From the NCBI GenBank assembly GCA_026419785.1, contig JAODTK010005679.1, forward strand, positions 124,001 to 188,000: 64,000 nucleotides of DNA. The letters run 5' to 3'. Source of the stretch: Sclerodactyla briareus (Eukaryota; Echinodermata; Holothuroidea; Dendrochirotida; Sclerodactylidae). The notes below the pieces were generated by a model. It saw only the letters and a program-made list of their open reading frames with translations. It did no database searches and was not told where the DNA came from. Positions 23,346-36,543 of this stretch are shown one piece after another. Position numbers and translations under genes: made by a program. How positions within the stretch are numbered: the stretch's first letter is position 1; each line of letters opens with the position of its first letter.

Positions 23346-26300
23346 CAAATACATAATTTGAAAACTTGGTACAGCTTGCGTGCGTTAGATTCGTGTGACA
23401 AGCTTTCTGAAGTCTGCTCTCTCGTGACGTGAATGACTTGAACTGACACCCCCAAAGGACAATAGAGGTCATCCTCTCCTATTGTACAACCACATACAAA
23501 TTGGAGTGATACCTGTTTGCGTGGTAGATTATCGTGCTGACAGGGGTGGCACGGACATACGCACGGTGCGCGACCGCAAAGATTCCTTTTGCCTTCGGCA
23601 GGGAATAAAAAATGAGTTGAATATTCTGCTGGACTGGCCTGCATGTTCAATAGATGACCGTAAAAAAATGCCAAAAACCAGTCTTCCAAATGGCCCACTT
23701 CGACAATTCCTGGCAGACTTCTTGGCCCTATCAATTGGAATGTCCCGTATGCCTATATTGGCGGTCCACCATTAGGTAAGATTTACACCAATTCCCAAAA
23801 CAAAAAAAGAGCATACTCCACTGCCAATAAAGCCTCAGTACAATTTGGAGAAGGAATAACAAGATCCTGAGTAGCAAGTCGCAGCTAAGGACGTGGAAAT
23901 GTAAAATTATTTCGGATGATCAATGAAGTGAGTGTTTGGAGTGCTATCTTGCACCACATTGCATCTCAGGCACCAGAAAAAGGACTGATTTTGCAAAGGG
24001 GAGGGGGCACCCTATGGCAATTTCTCAAGTTGTGTGTGTGAGAAGTGTTGCCAGTGCACGTATTGATGGCTTAATTACTGCGGGTTTCACATAATTTACA
24101 GCTTGGGTTTAGTCTGTTTATTATAGAGCACTGAAAACTAATATTTTCTTTGTTGACAGTTGACACGATCTGTATTTTTATCTTTATTTCTTTTAATTTA
24201 ATGCGATCGTCGCGCTCCATTTGGAATGCTTCAAAGCGGCACAAGTGACACGCGTGCCGCCAGTTGGTAAGGCTCGATATAAGGTATCCACGATCAGGGG
24301 TGGGGTCAATAAGGAAAACCGCTCATTTTGAACTGAGCGCTAGCAATGTTTCTGTTACAAACTTGCATGAGGGCATTCTCTGTGTCCAGAGTCGAGTGGC
24401 TCTCTTTTAGGGTATCAATGATCGATGGTATGATTGGTATCAAAAGCGAAGATCAAAATCAAGCAAGGAGTAAAATTACAATTCTCCGTGCTAGCAATGT
24501 TTACTGATGAACATTCTCTGTGATCCGTGGGAGATGCCTTTTTGTCTCCGCTAAAGTTCAGTGTATAAAGTGGTATGAAAGCTGGGTGATGTGTGTTGTC
24601 ACACTTTCTCATTAGCAGGAATACTCAGAAACGGAAAGACTGATTTGATGGAATTTTGCCATGTAGTATCCAGGTTCAGGGCGGCGATCCTGGGGGGGGA
24701 TGTGGGATTTATCCCCCCACTAAAAAGTGTGAGGGGGAATGCTATACCATATCCCTCCATGATTTGAGCCAGGACATCAGGAAACGTGGCGGCAATGTGA
24801 TTGTAATAGAGCGTTTATATAGGGACGTACGGTACAGTCTGCTTGTCCAGCCAATCAACCACATACCGTGCGTAAGATAAATTGACAATGTTAAATGGGC
24901 AGGCCACGCCACCGATCACGTTGCAGCTCCCGAACAGTCAAAATATGTTGACATGTTTAGCGGCGCTCGTAACACCCCCCCACCATGGTTGTATACAGCC
25001 ACTGCGTGTGCATGCTATTCAGAATCGATAGCAAGCGCGCCATAGTAATAAGATGTACAGTCGCAGCCTGAGTTACAGTCTACATTCTTGGTCGATGGAA
25101 CACAGAATTTCCACAGAACATTGGTAATGAAAGAAACACTTATGGACAAATGCAACGAGCACCTTCAGTATGGCAGGGCCGTCACAATGCTGGTGACTGG
25201 AGAGGCTGACAAGTCAGTGAATCCGAATACCCAGAGCTACGGAGGACTTTGGAAACGGAAATCCCGTTTGTCCAACGTCGCTTCCTGAATAATAGGAACA
25301 TCCGTCATGACAGTTAAGACATAAGGAAATCGGGTGGACACTGAACCACCAGGTACAGAAGTTGTTCCGCGGGAGAGCGCTCCTGCGGCTCGTGCGTATT
25401 TCTCCGGTGAGCTCCGTCAGCTAAAGATCTTTCGTGCACTCAGGGTAAGTATCAAAACCTGTTAGGAAGTCAGCTGAACAGCACGCGAACCACCTGAAGG
25501 TATGCTCAGTACATTCCCAAATCATGATGGGGATTGACCCCCAAATCATTGCTCAGAAGTTCATTGAAGTTGCGACGAGCGAAGGAAGGTGTTTGGTGAC
25601 TTCTCATAAACAATCTACAACGGCAACAGAGACATGTTCATCCAGACAATAATCGGACACTAAGTTAGTCGGCATTGGTAGCGGTGAAAAGCCTTGAATA
25701 AATTTACATCGTACATGTGGCTGTGGATGCGGTGTGGGGGGCGGGTGGAGGGGGGGGGGTTCACGCGGTGCCCTAGCCTCAGGTGTTGGGGCTTGATACT
25801 GAATAGACGGGGGCAAACTTCTAAGAGAGAGAGAGAACATTCCGAAAACAACATAACGCAGCATATAATAAATAAAAAAGCATTTGCTTATTGATTAATA
25901 CTAAAAAGGACTGTAATTACCCTCATGCATACTGCATAGACCGTATAGCATACGTGAGGCTGGTATCTCCATGGGATAATATAAGAGAGCCCCTCGAAAA
26001 TTCGAAGGGAGCGATGCCGAAAAAAACTTATTTATTAGTATGAAAACTAATTTGCAAAAGTTGAATATGAAGATATTTTGACATGATATCTCTATTTTAG
26101 AGTTGGGTATATGCCCTTGAAACCACGAGAAGGTGCCGTTCCGGCCAACTAGAAGAGTTGTAAATTCCAAAAAAAAAAATTGTTCGCCTCCGAGCCAAAC
26201 CATGAGTGGCGCTGCACTTAGATAGTCTTACACAAATATCCCCCACACTTTGAGGATACGGATCGCGCACATGTCCAGGTTGGGAATAAAAGTCACCTAG

Positions 26301-26559
26301 TTAGGTAGGGTTCATTATCCTCTTCTATGTATCCATGATCATTTGAGCTCATTAGCAACTTAGCTACGGATGACCATTGGTGATTTGGTGATTTGGTTTG
26401 GCACTTGGTACATAGGTACAGAATATAAGGTAGAAGAAACTGACCAGGTTTTACGATTATAAATTTTACAGAATGTAAGGTAGATAGATAATTGTTCAGG
26501 TGTTCATGCTGAATATGCAATTGGCATCATTCAGGGAAATTATCTACGAAACATGGTAA
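23346..26559. other. No gene recognised; repeat fragments
   Basis: Holds an R1-like piece (24590-24670: cacactttctcattagcagg, catgtagtatcc), the G/C-run repeat at 24685, G-rich sequence at 25736-25760 and a small GA run at 25825. The frame at 25088-25288 (CNEHLQYGRAVTMLVTGEAD) is open but unidentified and may be a transposon remnant. Confidence 0.45.
24685..24765. repeat. G/C-run palindromic repeat copy
   Basis: Sequence ggggggatgtgggatttatc, ccccccactaaaaagtgtga, gggggaatgctataccatat. Same arrangement as 15405-15515. Confidence 0.6.
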
Positions 26560-27010
26560 AATTGGTCTACTATCAGTCTTGAAACTTTTTGATGTTTACA
26601 CCAAAGATCAGAGTCACTGGAAGGCACGATGTTTCTTATTTGCATAATTTATGCAAATTTCAAAGTTTGATGGATTTGACATGGACCAGGAGTATTGCTT
26701 AGTTCTGAAATTTTTTAAATGAATTCAGGGCATGCAGGTCATTCAATTTTGTTTAAGTCTAAATTGACAATTCCCCAAAGTTCAACAATAGATTAAAGTC
26801 ACTGGGGGTATTCAATGTTTATGATTTGATTTATGCAAATTTTTAGATTTGTTGGATTTCCATGAAACCAGTGCGGTCCACCATGTCCTGAGATATTTGG
26901 AATTAGAAAATGAGTCAAGTGGAGGTCAAGTTCACAATTTAGGCAATTTCAGTCAAAGGTACCAAGGCTTAGTACATCCTTTGGTGGACCAGGTTGACAA
27001 TCAGTCCTTA
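26560..27010. repeat. Dispersed repeat family R1, fragment
   Basis: Recurring phrases tttgcataatttatgcaaat, tttcaaagttt, catg(aaa)cca and ggtcaag/ttcacaatttagg. The same phrases occur at 32860-33150, 48640-49170, 53380-53660, 56900-57010, 58440-58600 and 59480-59900, in the same orientation. Confidence 0.65.
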
Positions 27011-28689
27011 TGAAATAAATGGTTTAGGCTGTTTTTTGTTAATGCCAATTACCAAGGCAAATGGAATGGCTGCTATAGTAAACAAGCAAATCCTCTAATA
27101 GATTAGGGTGGTTGGAACAAACTGAATATCTTATCAGGAATGATCGCAAGACTGGTGAGGTTCAACCGTTCAGCTGTTCTTGAAACCTACCTGTTTATTT
27201 AGACCAGACGGCATTTGTTAGGAATAGGGAAAATTGTGAAGAATTGCATCTCTGGACTTGTATGGTGCCTACATTCGAGCCAGTGCGCTAGTTGTCAGTT
27301 AGATTGATGATTCTATCATTTCAGTATTAGAATCATTTGATGAGTAGAGTGGATTTTTTTTCGGGGGAGGGGGGGTGGTTGGTGGACCAGTTGATCTTTG
27401 CCCCGTCCTGTTTTGTTATCATTAAGCCTATAAAAATATGGCCTTGCATGCTTCCATAGCTAATATGCCCATATATGGGCCTACTGGTGGTGGGTATTTA
27501 TCATAAAAACAGATTATAGTAGAATGTGGCATTAGCATGTAGGGTCTCCCATTACTGCTTGTTGGATTTCTTCTCACTACGAAATACTAGGGCCTTACGA
27601 AGCACCATCCTCAGCTGTCGTGTGCCTGGGAATTGCTATGTTGCCATGTGCTATAAAAGCCACAGAGCACACCGGGGCCAATTCTATCACCAAAGGCTTA
27701 TCAGGCTGTGCAAGGTGGCCACTCTCCCGCTCCACAGGCTCAAGGTTGTTTGCTTTATAGCTGGCCGTTCAAATCTTACCATAGTGGTTTCCATGCACTG
27801 CACACAGACAAGCCTACCCATACCAGCCTGAAAATGCCTGTTGCCATTGGGTAGTACTATTGTGCAGAGCTGAGGTATTGCTTGCTAATTGGCTGTTTGG
27901 TATTGGGGGGGGGGGGGGAGGGGGGGGGGAGGGATTCATGATTTGGGCATGGATTAAAAGGACATTGTCTTTAAAGTGGCTATAGTACAGGTATTTAATT
28001 ACCCTAATGGAACGAGGGATTTTTTTTGTCTCACAATATTATTGATATGGCTCATACATCGTAAAATGATGGATTAATAGTGACGGGGGGGTATAGGACT
28101 CCCCAACAGGGGCGTTCAAGTTACGATAGGGGGGTCCAGGGACTGTTCCCAAAACCCAAAACCAAACCCAACCCCAAACCTTCATCAAGTTTGTATAAAA
28201 TGTTGTCTGATAGTAGAATCGTATCACTTTGATAAATCATAAGAAATACCATATCAGGTGGTCTGTGGATTGCCCATACATCATGGTCCTCAACCATGGC
28301 AAGTGTAATGAGTTCTGCCTGCAAATTCAACATTCCCAATAGGCATTTCAATGGTTGTTGTAATATGTAAAGTGTTCACGCTCACCACTAATAGCTTGGG
28401 GATATCGACATGTTCTCCCTATAGCTCTACCATTCAATTTGGCCTGTCACCCCCAGGGGTAGCACCAGGTTCGGAAAAGGGTGGGGGATTTGTTCTTGGA
28501 CTATCTAGCAGAGCCCACATGATTGCTGGAATCGTACGATAAATGTTTGGCTGTACAAATACCCAGATGGTGAAAAAAACTGGGCAAATTCCCGCGGTCT
28601 CTCCTGCAATGGTACCTGAAGCTGTAATACACTGATATGTACAGTGCCTGCAAAATTCTCACGATTGATTACATGTGAAATGTTACATG
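27011..28689. other. No gene seen
   Basis: Contains G-rich tracts at 27357-27380 and 27905-27932 and otherwise unremarkable sequence up to the left arm of the foldback-like element. Confidence 0.5.
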
Positions 28690-29100
28690 GAAAAAGGGGT
28701 GACAGCCCGATTGTTCATAAGGGTTGGTTATTCATAAGGTCCGTTGGTCATAAGGCCTTTTCTCTAAGGCCTGGTCATAAGGCCCGTTATTCTCATTGGC
28801 CGCAACGTTCTTTATTCATAAAGGGTCCGATATCATAATCACAACAGAAGGTTCCGATCATTCATTAATAGTGAAACGGTCTCGTTATTCATAATAGTAA
28901 AAAAGGGTCGATATTCATAATAGTAAAAACAGGTCCGTTATTCATTAATAAGAAAAAGGGTCCGTTATCATAATGAGAGAAAAGGTCCCGATATTCATAA
29001 TGAAAAAAAGTCGATATTCATAATAGAAAAAAAAAAAAAAAAGGTACGTTTCATAACAGGAAAAAGGTCGGTATTCATATAGGAAAAAACAACACCGTCG
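28690..29100. repeat. Foldback-like element, left arm (tandem short repeats)
   Basis: Roughly 15 to 18 diverged copies of a 20-28 base unit with the core ggtccgttattcataat followed by an A-rich spacer. The outer units have the variant cataaggcc. The arm is the reverse complement of the array at 33540-34012: the outer ends correspond as gggg..gcccg..tcataagg on the left and, reversed, ccggggaccgcccgtgtcat on the right. Long inverted arms made of short tandem repeats are the hallmark of foldback elements such as the TU elements of sea urchin. Confidence 0.75.
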
Positions 29101-31039
29101 GGATCTGCCAGGGATCGAGACCCCCCGCCCCCCCTCCTCAACATGTTCAACGACAAGGATAATATAATTCAGCGAGACGGGGCGGGCAGTTACGAGCAGG
29201 GCGGGGGAGGGGGGGAGGGAAGAGGAAAAGCTGAAAAGAAGGAGCAGAGAACGGAAAACCATATTATTATATTGCATATATTGTATTGTTTTATATTTTA
29301 ATATATATCGTATTATATTATATTATATTATATTATATTTTATATTGTCTTATGTTCTTGTCCGAATGTTATTATGTTTTATAATTTTGTATCAGTATAT
29401 TACATACTATTCTTTGTGTCGTTTTAAAATAATTCTCCATAAGTCGGGACATATTCAACCAGGAATATCCCCTCCCCACCACCCACACCCCACTGAGTGG
29501 TGACTATAATTCTCAGTACGCCACTTCCCCTATTTGTCAGTAGTGAAGCATTTCTTACTGAGGAAGGAGAGTGCAGGGTAGTTTAGATTAGCTAGGGATA
29601 GGGGAAGTTGGCACACGCGAGCGACTCCTCCGTTGAATCGTGTCTTTGGCTTGCACAGGTATGGGAACGTGAGTGAAAGACCGAGGCCGGCTGACAGAAT
29701 GTCTGAATGGAGTTGGGTACCCTCTTGGAGGTTGCGTCCAAGTGGAGGGAAGCCGTCCTCCATCCCGTTTGAGTTTTGAATGTTGTACTGATAAAGTAGC
29801 CTACTAGATTTGATGAGACACATACTCAAGAAACAATAGGAAATATGCACTCTATATGTCCAACTACATACAAACCATGTACCTCCACTTGTTTGCATTT
29901 TTAAACGTAGCACCCGTTAATAACCAGACATGTGGCAGGCGGGTAAACCGGCGACGTGCATATACTTGCAGGATATCGCCTTTGCGGATCTGTTTTTTTA
30001 GAGACAGCGAACATTATTATATTCATTTGCCCCCCAGTGGACTTGAGAGTTGCTCTGTACTGATAGTTCAAAACTGTAGTCACATTCTCCAAGTTCGTTC
30101 AAATCCGACCAAAAGCTGGATGGATCATTTAAAATGAAGGGATTAGTTATGCAAAAGTCGAACCCCTCCGTGTTGAAATTCAGGAAATAACAACAGTCCT
30201 CAACCACAAAGTTTTCGTTCAAATCCGAAAAAGTTGAAAAAATTGTGAGGAAAAGCACAGATTGACCTCAGGTGACCGTGTGATGAGACCAACCGTATGT
30301 TTTCGGGACCAATTTTGTCCCCACCCACATAGTTTCGTGTGAAACGGACCAACTCTGGTTTTTCGTTTGAAACCTGTCCATAGCGGCAGAAGACCATTCA
30401 GCAATGCCCACTTTCGTGAACTCACCCGAGATTTCATTAGGACGCGAACATGGTACCAAGTTGCGGTAATTGGATAAAGTGTGGGAGTTATTGCGGCTAA
30501 CGGCTGGAGTTCCGGCCGGCGGTGGGGGTTTTAGGGTTGGGGGGGGTGGTAGCGGTGGCGGTGGCGGAGACAGAAGAGAGACGAACGGCAGCCAGCAGCG
30601 GCTCCACACCATGGTAAAAACATAATGGACGCGTCCGTGTAGCTGGGATTATATCACGGATCATACGTTATACTTTGACCTTCTGACAGTGGCCTCATGC
30701 GAAAAGCAATAGGGGTTATGTTTCATATGGTCAAACCAACATCCCCCCTTGCCAAGTAAGAACCACATATAGGCCTACATCTTTGTTGAACGGTGTTCTT
30801 TTTGTTGAATAGTTATCGGTTTTACAAGGTGGTCAAGAACATCGATGCTGTTTCACTCCAGGTGACTCCGGATCGACACATGAACAATGGGGGGATACTC
30901 TTTGAATCCAATGGCGAACTGTACCAGTGGCGTCGCGTCGTGCCCAATGGGGCGCATCGTCATAATTTAATTGAAAAATTATTCTCGAAACGAAAAAGCT
31001 ATGCTAGTCAATTGTCCCGATGGAACATCGTTGACGGAT

Positions 31040-31063
31040 CCCCCCCCCCCCCCCCCCCCCCCC
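31040..31063. repeat. Long C run
   Basis: Some 23-24 consecutive C after gttgacggat. One of many C or G runs over 10 bases in the window (others near 670, 1690, 2960, 3560, 7670, 8040, 17700, 27905, 63770). Confidence 0.9.
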
Positions 31064-31924
31064 TCCACCAAAAACGGATGCAGGGCTAAGACCCACCGCT
31101 TGGACCCTCTGCGCCTTCCAGTGGTTAGTGCTGAAGGATTGGCCCCCTGGAATTCGAATATTATTTCGAAGATGTGAAGAGCATCTATTGAAATTTAATT
31201 AGGTGCGTTAAGTATATTTCTCAACCGTTCACTGCAGAAAGGTCTGTGTTCATTTTTTCAGATGTTTAAACAGTTGTATGCGCGCATTCTGCATGCACGT
31301 TGGTAGCTGTGATTAGCCCGGACCGCTGGCAAGAAGACGTTTTCCATTATTTCCCACCAAACACGCTAGTATTTGCAAATTGCGTTGGTATAGCGGTTTT
31401 GAGATGCTAAAATTGAATTACAGTATATCTGACTTGAATGAAGAATATATTTAGCTAAATAGCAACTGCTGAAATTTCATATTCATTTCATGCAGCAATC
31501 GATGGCGCCTCCCAACCCACAATTGAATCCGGGTAGGGAACTTAAACAATTTGGAGAAATAACGATAATTTCGACAGAAAGGATGATGACAAAGTACCAA
31601 CGATCTAACTGAAATATAATAAATTTAAATATTCAAAATTATATGGAGGTAAGAACTAGAGAGAATACTTGCTTTCAAGGACCAAAAAAAAAAAAGAATC
31701 GGGTTGTCAGTTTGTGGCCCAGGGAAAATGATTTCTAGTTAACTAGTGGTGTATCATAACCAAAAAAGTTCACGAAGCTATACGCCGCGGAACCCTGTGT
31801 GGCGCTCGCTTGATTAGTTGACGGGAAATGCGATTGAGGTAAACCTCGGGCGCGTGACGGTTGTCAAGCAATTTAGAAAAATGATTGATGTAAAAGGCAC
31901 TCAAACAAAAAGTTGTTCAGTGTT

Positions 31925-32040
31925 GCCATTAATTTCCGGTGATCGGGGTATCGAACCCCAAATTTTTCTGACACGCCAAGCGCAAAACCTGTGTGACGTT
32001 TCGCGGAATTGGCACACGGGTAGGTTAATGCAATGAAATC
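31925..32040 (-). mobile_element. tRNA-like SINE relic
   Basis: The minus strand has ggttttgcgcttggcgtgtc, then aaatttggggttcgatacc and ccgatcacc. The ggggttcgatacccc stem-loop is a good T arm and B box. The 5' half is unclear. Confidence 0.4.
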
Positions 32041-32689
32041 GAACCTAACGGTGACAGTTTGGCAGGCAAGTGAGAAAATATATGGATGTAAAAAAATCAC
32101 TTTAGTTCTAGGATAAGAGAGGGAATTTGGTTGTTAGGATTGTGACCAGTGTAAATGCAACTTCTGAAACTCACCCCCAAACAATGTCACCAAGACGATA
32201 TAGTCCACATGTCTCAATATGGGTCTTTACATCTTTTCGTTAAAAGGTTGTCTATTTACAAGGTTTTAGAAGTGATACGCTGTGGACCTTAACGTGACCT
32301 TGGAGGTGATCCGAGAACAATAGAGATTATCTACACTAACATGGGCAACCTACATGCCAAGTATGAGCCATCTTCATCATTTGTTGCAAAGTTATCGGGG
32401 TTGGTACAAAAGTTTCGTTGCATCTGATTACCTTCTAGGATTAGTATGGACATGACCCAAACCATATGGTACATCTTTACTCCAACCTACATGACACGTA
32501 TGGGCCCTCTAATCTTTGAGTTTAGAAGTTATCAGTGCTGACAAGCGGTTACAAGTATGTTGGTTTTGTGACCGTAGGTGACATCAGATCAGACCCCAAA
32601 ACAATGGGGATTCTTCCTCACCATTACAAGCAACATAGCCTAATTTGAATTTATTAGCGTTTGCGTTTTGGATATGTCCTCACTAGCAG

Positions 32690-33150
32690 AGTCCTACAAG
32701 CACACACACATACACACGCCTGCGCGCAGTGGCCGTCACCAGACTTTTCGTCTGGGGGGGGGGGGCACAGGGGGGAACAGGAACCTTCTTAGGGAGGCAC
32801 AAAGAATACGATATAAGGGTAAGCCATTATCACCAAGTTTACATGGAAAATCCGGCAAACTTCAAAATAACGCATAACTTATGCAAATTAGACACGTTGA
32901 TGACCTCCATGACCCTGAATCCTGATGAAAATTTGGAGCTCAAGTAAACCATACCCCACCAGGTTCATGAAAAAAATCCAAGAAACTTCAGGATTTAGCA
33001 TAAATTCATGCAAATTATGTACGTGGATTGGAACTCCATGACCCCGAATCTTGGCCATTAGAAAGTTTTGGGACTGAAGGTAGACCATATTATTCACCAA
33101 GTTTTTCATGAATCCGACGAAATCGACGAACCTTTAAAATTGCGCATATA
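32690..33150. repeat. Dispersed repeat family R1, fragment
   Basis: Contains gcataacttatgcaaatta, ttcatgaaaaaaatccaaga, aaattcatgcaaattat and gtagaccatattattcacca, in internal near-tandem order with a period near 120 bases. Confidence 0.6.
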
Positions 33151-33414
33151 GTTCGCTAATTAGTTAATCTCCCTAATATCCTGTACCTACGTACCAAACC
33201 AAATCACCAAAACACCTACGGTTCATCCGCGTAATCTTGCTAACAAAACTCTAACAAATAAATTCACATAAAATAGCTAATACGCTTACTTAATTAGTGA
33301 CGTTGTGGCCACATCTAATCAGATCGTGATTCACCTACACCCTGGAGGACAATTACAAACGAATCTCATCAAAATCGTCTTACCTTGGAGGAAATCCTGA
33401 TAAGAGGAGATAGG

Positions 33415-33485
33415 ACACACACACACGCACACACACACACACACACACCACACTACGTACACACACATTAAAGATTACATGCACA
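33415..33485. repeat. (CA)n microsatellite
   Basis: Interrupted run of acacac inside the foldback-like element, just before its right arm. Confidence 0.95.
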
Positions 33486-33539
33486 CACAACACACAGCGA
33501 AGTGATCGTTAAGTCTCTCCTGAACTTTGATTCAGGGCG

Positions 33540-34012
33540 CCCAAAAAAAACATACGAATAACGGACCTTTTGCGCGATATGAATAACCGACATCTTTTGC
33601 ATTATGATAACGGGACCCTTTTCGCTATTATGAATAACGGACCTTTTTGCGATTATGAATAACGGACCTCTTGCTATAGAAATTATCGGACTCTCTTGCC
33701 AATTATGAATACGGACCTTTTCGCCCCCCCAAATGAATAGCGACCTTTTTCAATATTATGAATATCGGACTTTGTGCTCTGTTATGAATAACAGCCCCTT
33801 TTGATAATTATGAAAAACGGACCTTTTTGCTCATTATGAATCATCGGGACCATGATGAAAAAAGACCCCTTTTTTATTATGAATTATCGGACCTTTTGGT
33901 CCTATGAATAACGACCCTTTTTCGACAAATTTGCACGTTATGAATAAACGGGCCTTATGAAAAAAAGGCCTTATGAATATATAAAAGGCCTATGACACGG
34001 GCGGTCCCCGGA
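33540..34012. repeat. Foldback-like element, right arm
   Basis: Tandem copies of ttatgaataacggacctttttgc, the reverse complement of the unit at 28690-29100, ending in cataaggcc variants and gggcggtccccgg. Part of this arm is repeated at 38865-39115 as the start of duplication copy 2. Confidence 0.75.
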
Positions 34013-34739
34013 AAAAGGTACCAGTCTAATTACATATCACGTGGGTTACAGGGCCGAAACATCAGTGAATATCCAATGCAATGCCCCAGGTCCCACTACA
34101 CGCACCCGTTATTATTCACGCCCTCAACCAGGATCGTGGAAACAGCAAATTTAATCTGAGGTCTATTGATTCTGAGTGCTAGCATAAGGTTGGTATTGAA
34201 AAAGGGCGGTCCAGACTTTTAGGCTGTACACTGTACCAACTCTCCCAATGGTGGAAGAGCACTTCCAAGCGTCTATCTGCATGTACCCCAGCCCGGAAAT
34301 GTGGACCTCGCGTGTTGCAAAATTGTCAATCAATTTGTGAAAATGTTCTATGAAAAATGGGATCTGCAATAGATATCTAGGGGTGATATTGGCAGCCATT
34401 GAATACCATGGAGGTCTCCAAGATCCCACTAAGAACTATGTGTCATTACTATGGGTTAAAAACTTTTTCACGTAGTTTAGGTTTTTGCTTTCTTAAATGA
34501 AAATAATGTAAGCATTTTAGTTCCATTTGTTGATGGAGTTGCTAGGCCCAGAGAACTGTGTAAACCAATCAGATACTGGGAATTCACAGAAGCTGGCATT
34601 GCCTCCTGCAGTGCTGCAGGCTCGCCAGCCAGAAAAGACAAGTGGGTGAAGTAAAAGCAGAGAGCATCATATTATATTGGCCTTTAGTGTCAGGACTTCA
34701 GCTGGGGACAAATCTCACCATCTATAAGATGGCTAATCA

Positions 34740-35700
34740 AAGTTGAGGAGGAATGAGAAAAGGGAATTAGCGATCACTTTGTCGTGCGTGTGTGTAATGT
34801 ATGTGGGTTCCCACTTTCTTGTTAGCAGACTTTATCTGAAACAGGAAGACCAATTTGATTGTAAATTTGATGTAGTATCGACGTGGGGTGAATACGATCT
34901 GATTAGATTTTGGGCACAAAATTAGCGCCATTCCATAATTAGTTATATTTTATGTAATCGCAGTGTTACGTTTGACATGACAATGGGACGTCGATTGGGC
35001 TGCATGGAAACTAGTTGGGTTGTGTTATGTATTTAGGTATGTATGTGAATGATAGAACCACCGATCGCGCACCAGGCGAGATAATGTGGCGATTCGCCCT
35101 TGTTCCTGACGAGTCAAAGGGAATCTATGCAGTCATGCCAGAGTGGTTGTATGTGTGATGTAGTAATGCCCAGCTTGTAAACACGATTAACTCAACCCCA
35201 CCTGGATTTTTTGCATGGAGCTCATACTTTGTATGTGTGTCCCATGATGAGTGCATGCACCATATTGTTTTGGGGTCAGGTCAGAGCGTCATCGGGGTCA
35301 CCAGAGGTCAAAGTCTGAAAACTTGTAAACAGACATAGGTCCAGAATTGGTAAGGTCTGATTGGGTTTGTGGTGGATGAATTTTTGGTGTTGTTGTAGTT
35401 TCTCATGGGTCGAGAAACAGGGAAACCCTATTGGTGGTAGGTCGGGGTGATGTGAATTTGGTCAAAAATAGGAAAATTGTGAAAATTTTTGGATGTTAAC
35501 ATGATAACTCGATCCCACCTGGGTGGATGGAGCTCATATTGGTATGTGTTTTTACATGATGCGTCCATTAAAACCCTGTTGTTTGGGTATATCGGAGTCA
35601 CCAGTTTTCAAGTTGGTTGGAAAAATGGGAAAAAGTTGTTCATGTGCAGTTATGTTGCCCATGATGAGTTGCTTGTGTTAGACGTTGTTGGCAACCGATT
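34740..35700. repeat. Dispersed repeat family R1, long fragment (copy 1)
   Basis: Contains gcgatcactttgtcgtgc, ttcccactttcttgttagca, gatctgattagattttgggc, accaccgatcgcgcaccagg, gcgattcgcccttgttcc, gtaaacacgattaactcaac, gagctcatactttgtatgtg and catgatgagtgcatgcacca. This is the most complete order of the family in the window. Its counterpart in duplication copy 2 is 39800-40720. Confidence 0.7.
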
Positions 35701-36543
35701 GCGCTTTCTTTAGCCTTTTCACATTTCTGAAAGGGGCGTGCCATAATCCGCAGTGTACTGCAGTGTTTCACAACGTAACAATGCGTGTCCAGATGGTCAG
35801 GACCCAGCGGGCCTCTTAAAGACAAGTTGCTTCCAATTGGGAGGGAGCCAATCACGGAGCAGATAGAGTACACACCCCCAGACAAATTGGACAAGACGAT
35901 TATATCCGCAGAGCTGCGGTTGTCAATCAAAGTGCATATTTTTTATTTTTTGGCAGCAAGAGCTAAGAACATGCACTCACCAAACGATAAGACATAAAAA
36001 TTATTAATCGTTGAACCAAGACTAATGATGACTGAGTGTAAAATCTCCCAGTTTTTCAGTTTGTCTGGCGATAGGTTGCAAAAAAAAGAGTCATAGGAAT
36101 CACTAAGCCTTTTGGCTTCGGTTATTTAATAATTATATCTCGGTCTTCTTGCGTGTTCTCTCCAGCGCACCATTTCCGTACGTCACTCAATCTCGTCCCA
36201 ATAGGGCTGCTTTTACCACACATACGGGCCTAGCTTCTCTTAACAGGCACACACTGACGTTTACACATGGGGACATTTTAGGAGAGGATGCCTGGTCCAA
36301 ACAGCCACTGCGGGGAAAATAAGTCCTCGACTGGATTCGAATCCTCTCAATCCGAGTCCGAGTTCACAGTGTCTGCGTTTGGTCCCGGAGTCCTTTTGCG
36401 ATTTGACTGGAATATTGACAAATTAAGGCATTGAATTAACAACAGCTGTAGTGGATTGCTTCTACCAGGCGGATGTTTTCAATGCTCAAAAAGCTCATAT
36501 ATCGAGAGTTTCTTGATACGAATTTTGGTTTCCCCTTTTACAG

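Larger units (their letters stand above)
29101..33539. mobile_element. Interior of foldback-like element
   Basis: About 4.4 kb between the two inverted repeat arms. No transposase or other recognisable protein was found. It contains an AT-rich simple repeat (about 29270-29400, tatattatatta), a GGT/GGC-rich stretch (30515-30570), a long C run (about 31040-31063), a tRNA-like SINE relic (31925-32040), fragments of the dispersed cataatttatgcaaatt family (32860-33150) and a CA microsatellite (33415-33485). A ggacc-aactttgtcccaaccc phrase at 30300-30330 recurs at 38310 and 43310. The mixture suggests a non-autonomous element that gathered other insertions, or two arms that only happen to face each other. 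Confidence 0.5.

Noticed and set aside
31925-32040. Possible tRNA gene
   Set aside because: Only the T arm is convincing; the 5' half does not fold.
28690-34012. CRISPR-like array, because of regularly spaced short repeats
   Set aside because: Units are adjacent without unique spacers, are strongly diverged and occur as inverted arms in a eukaryotic genome.
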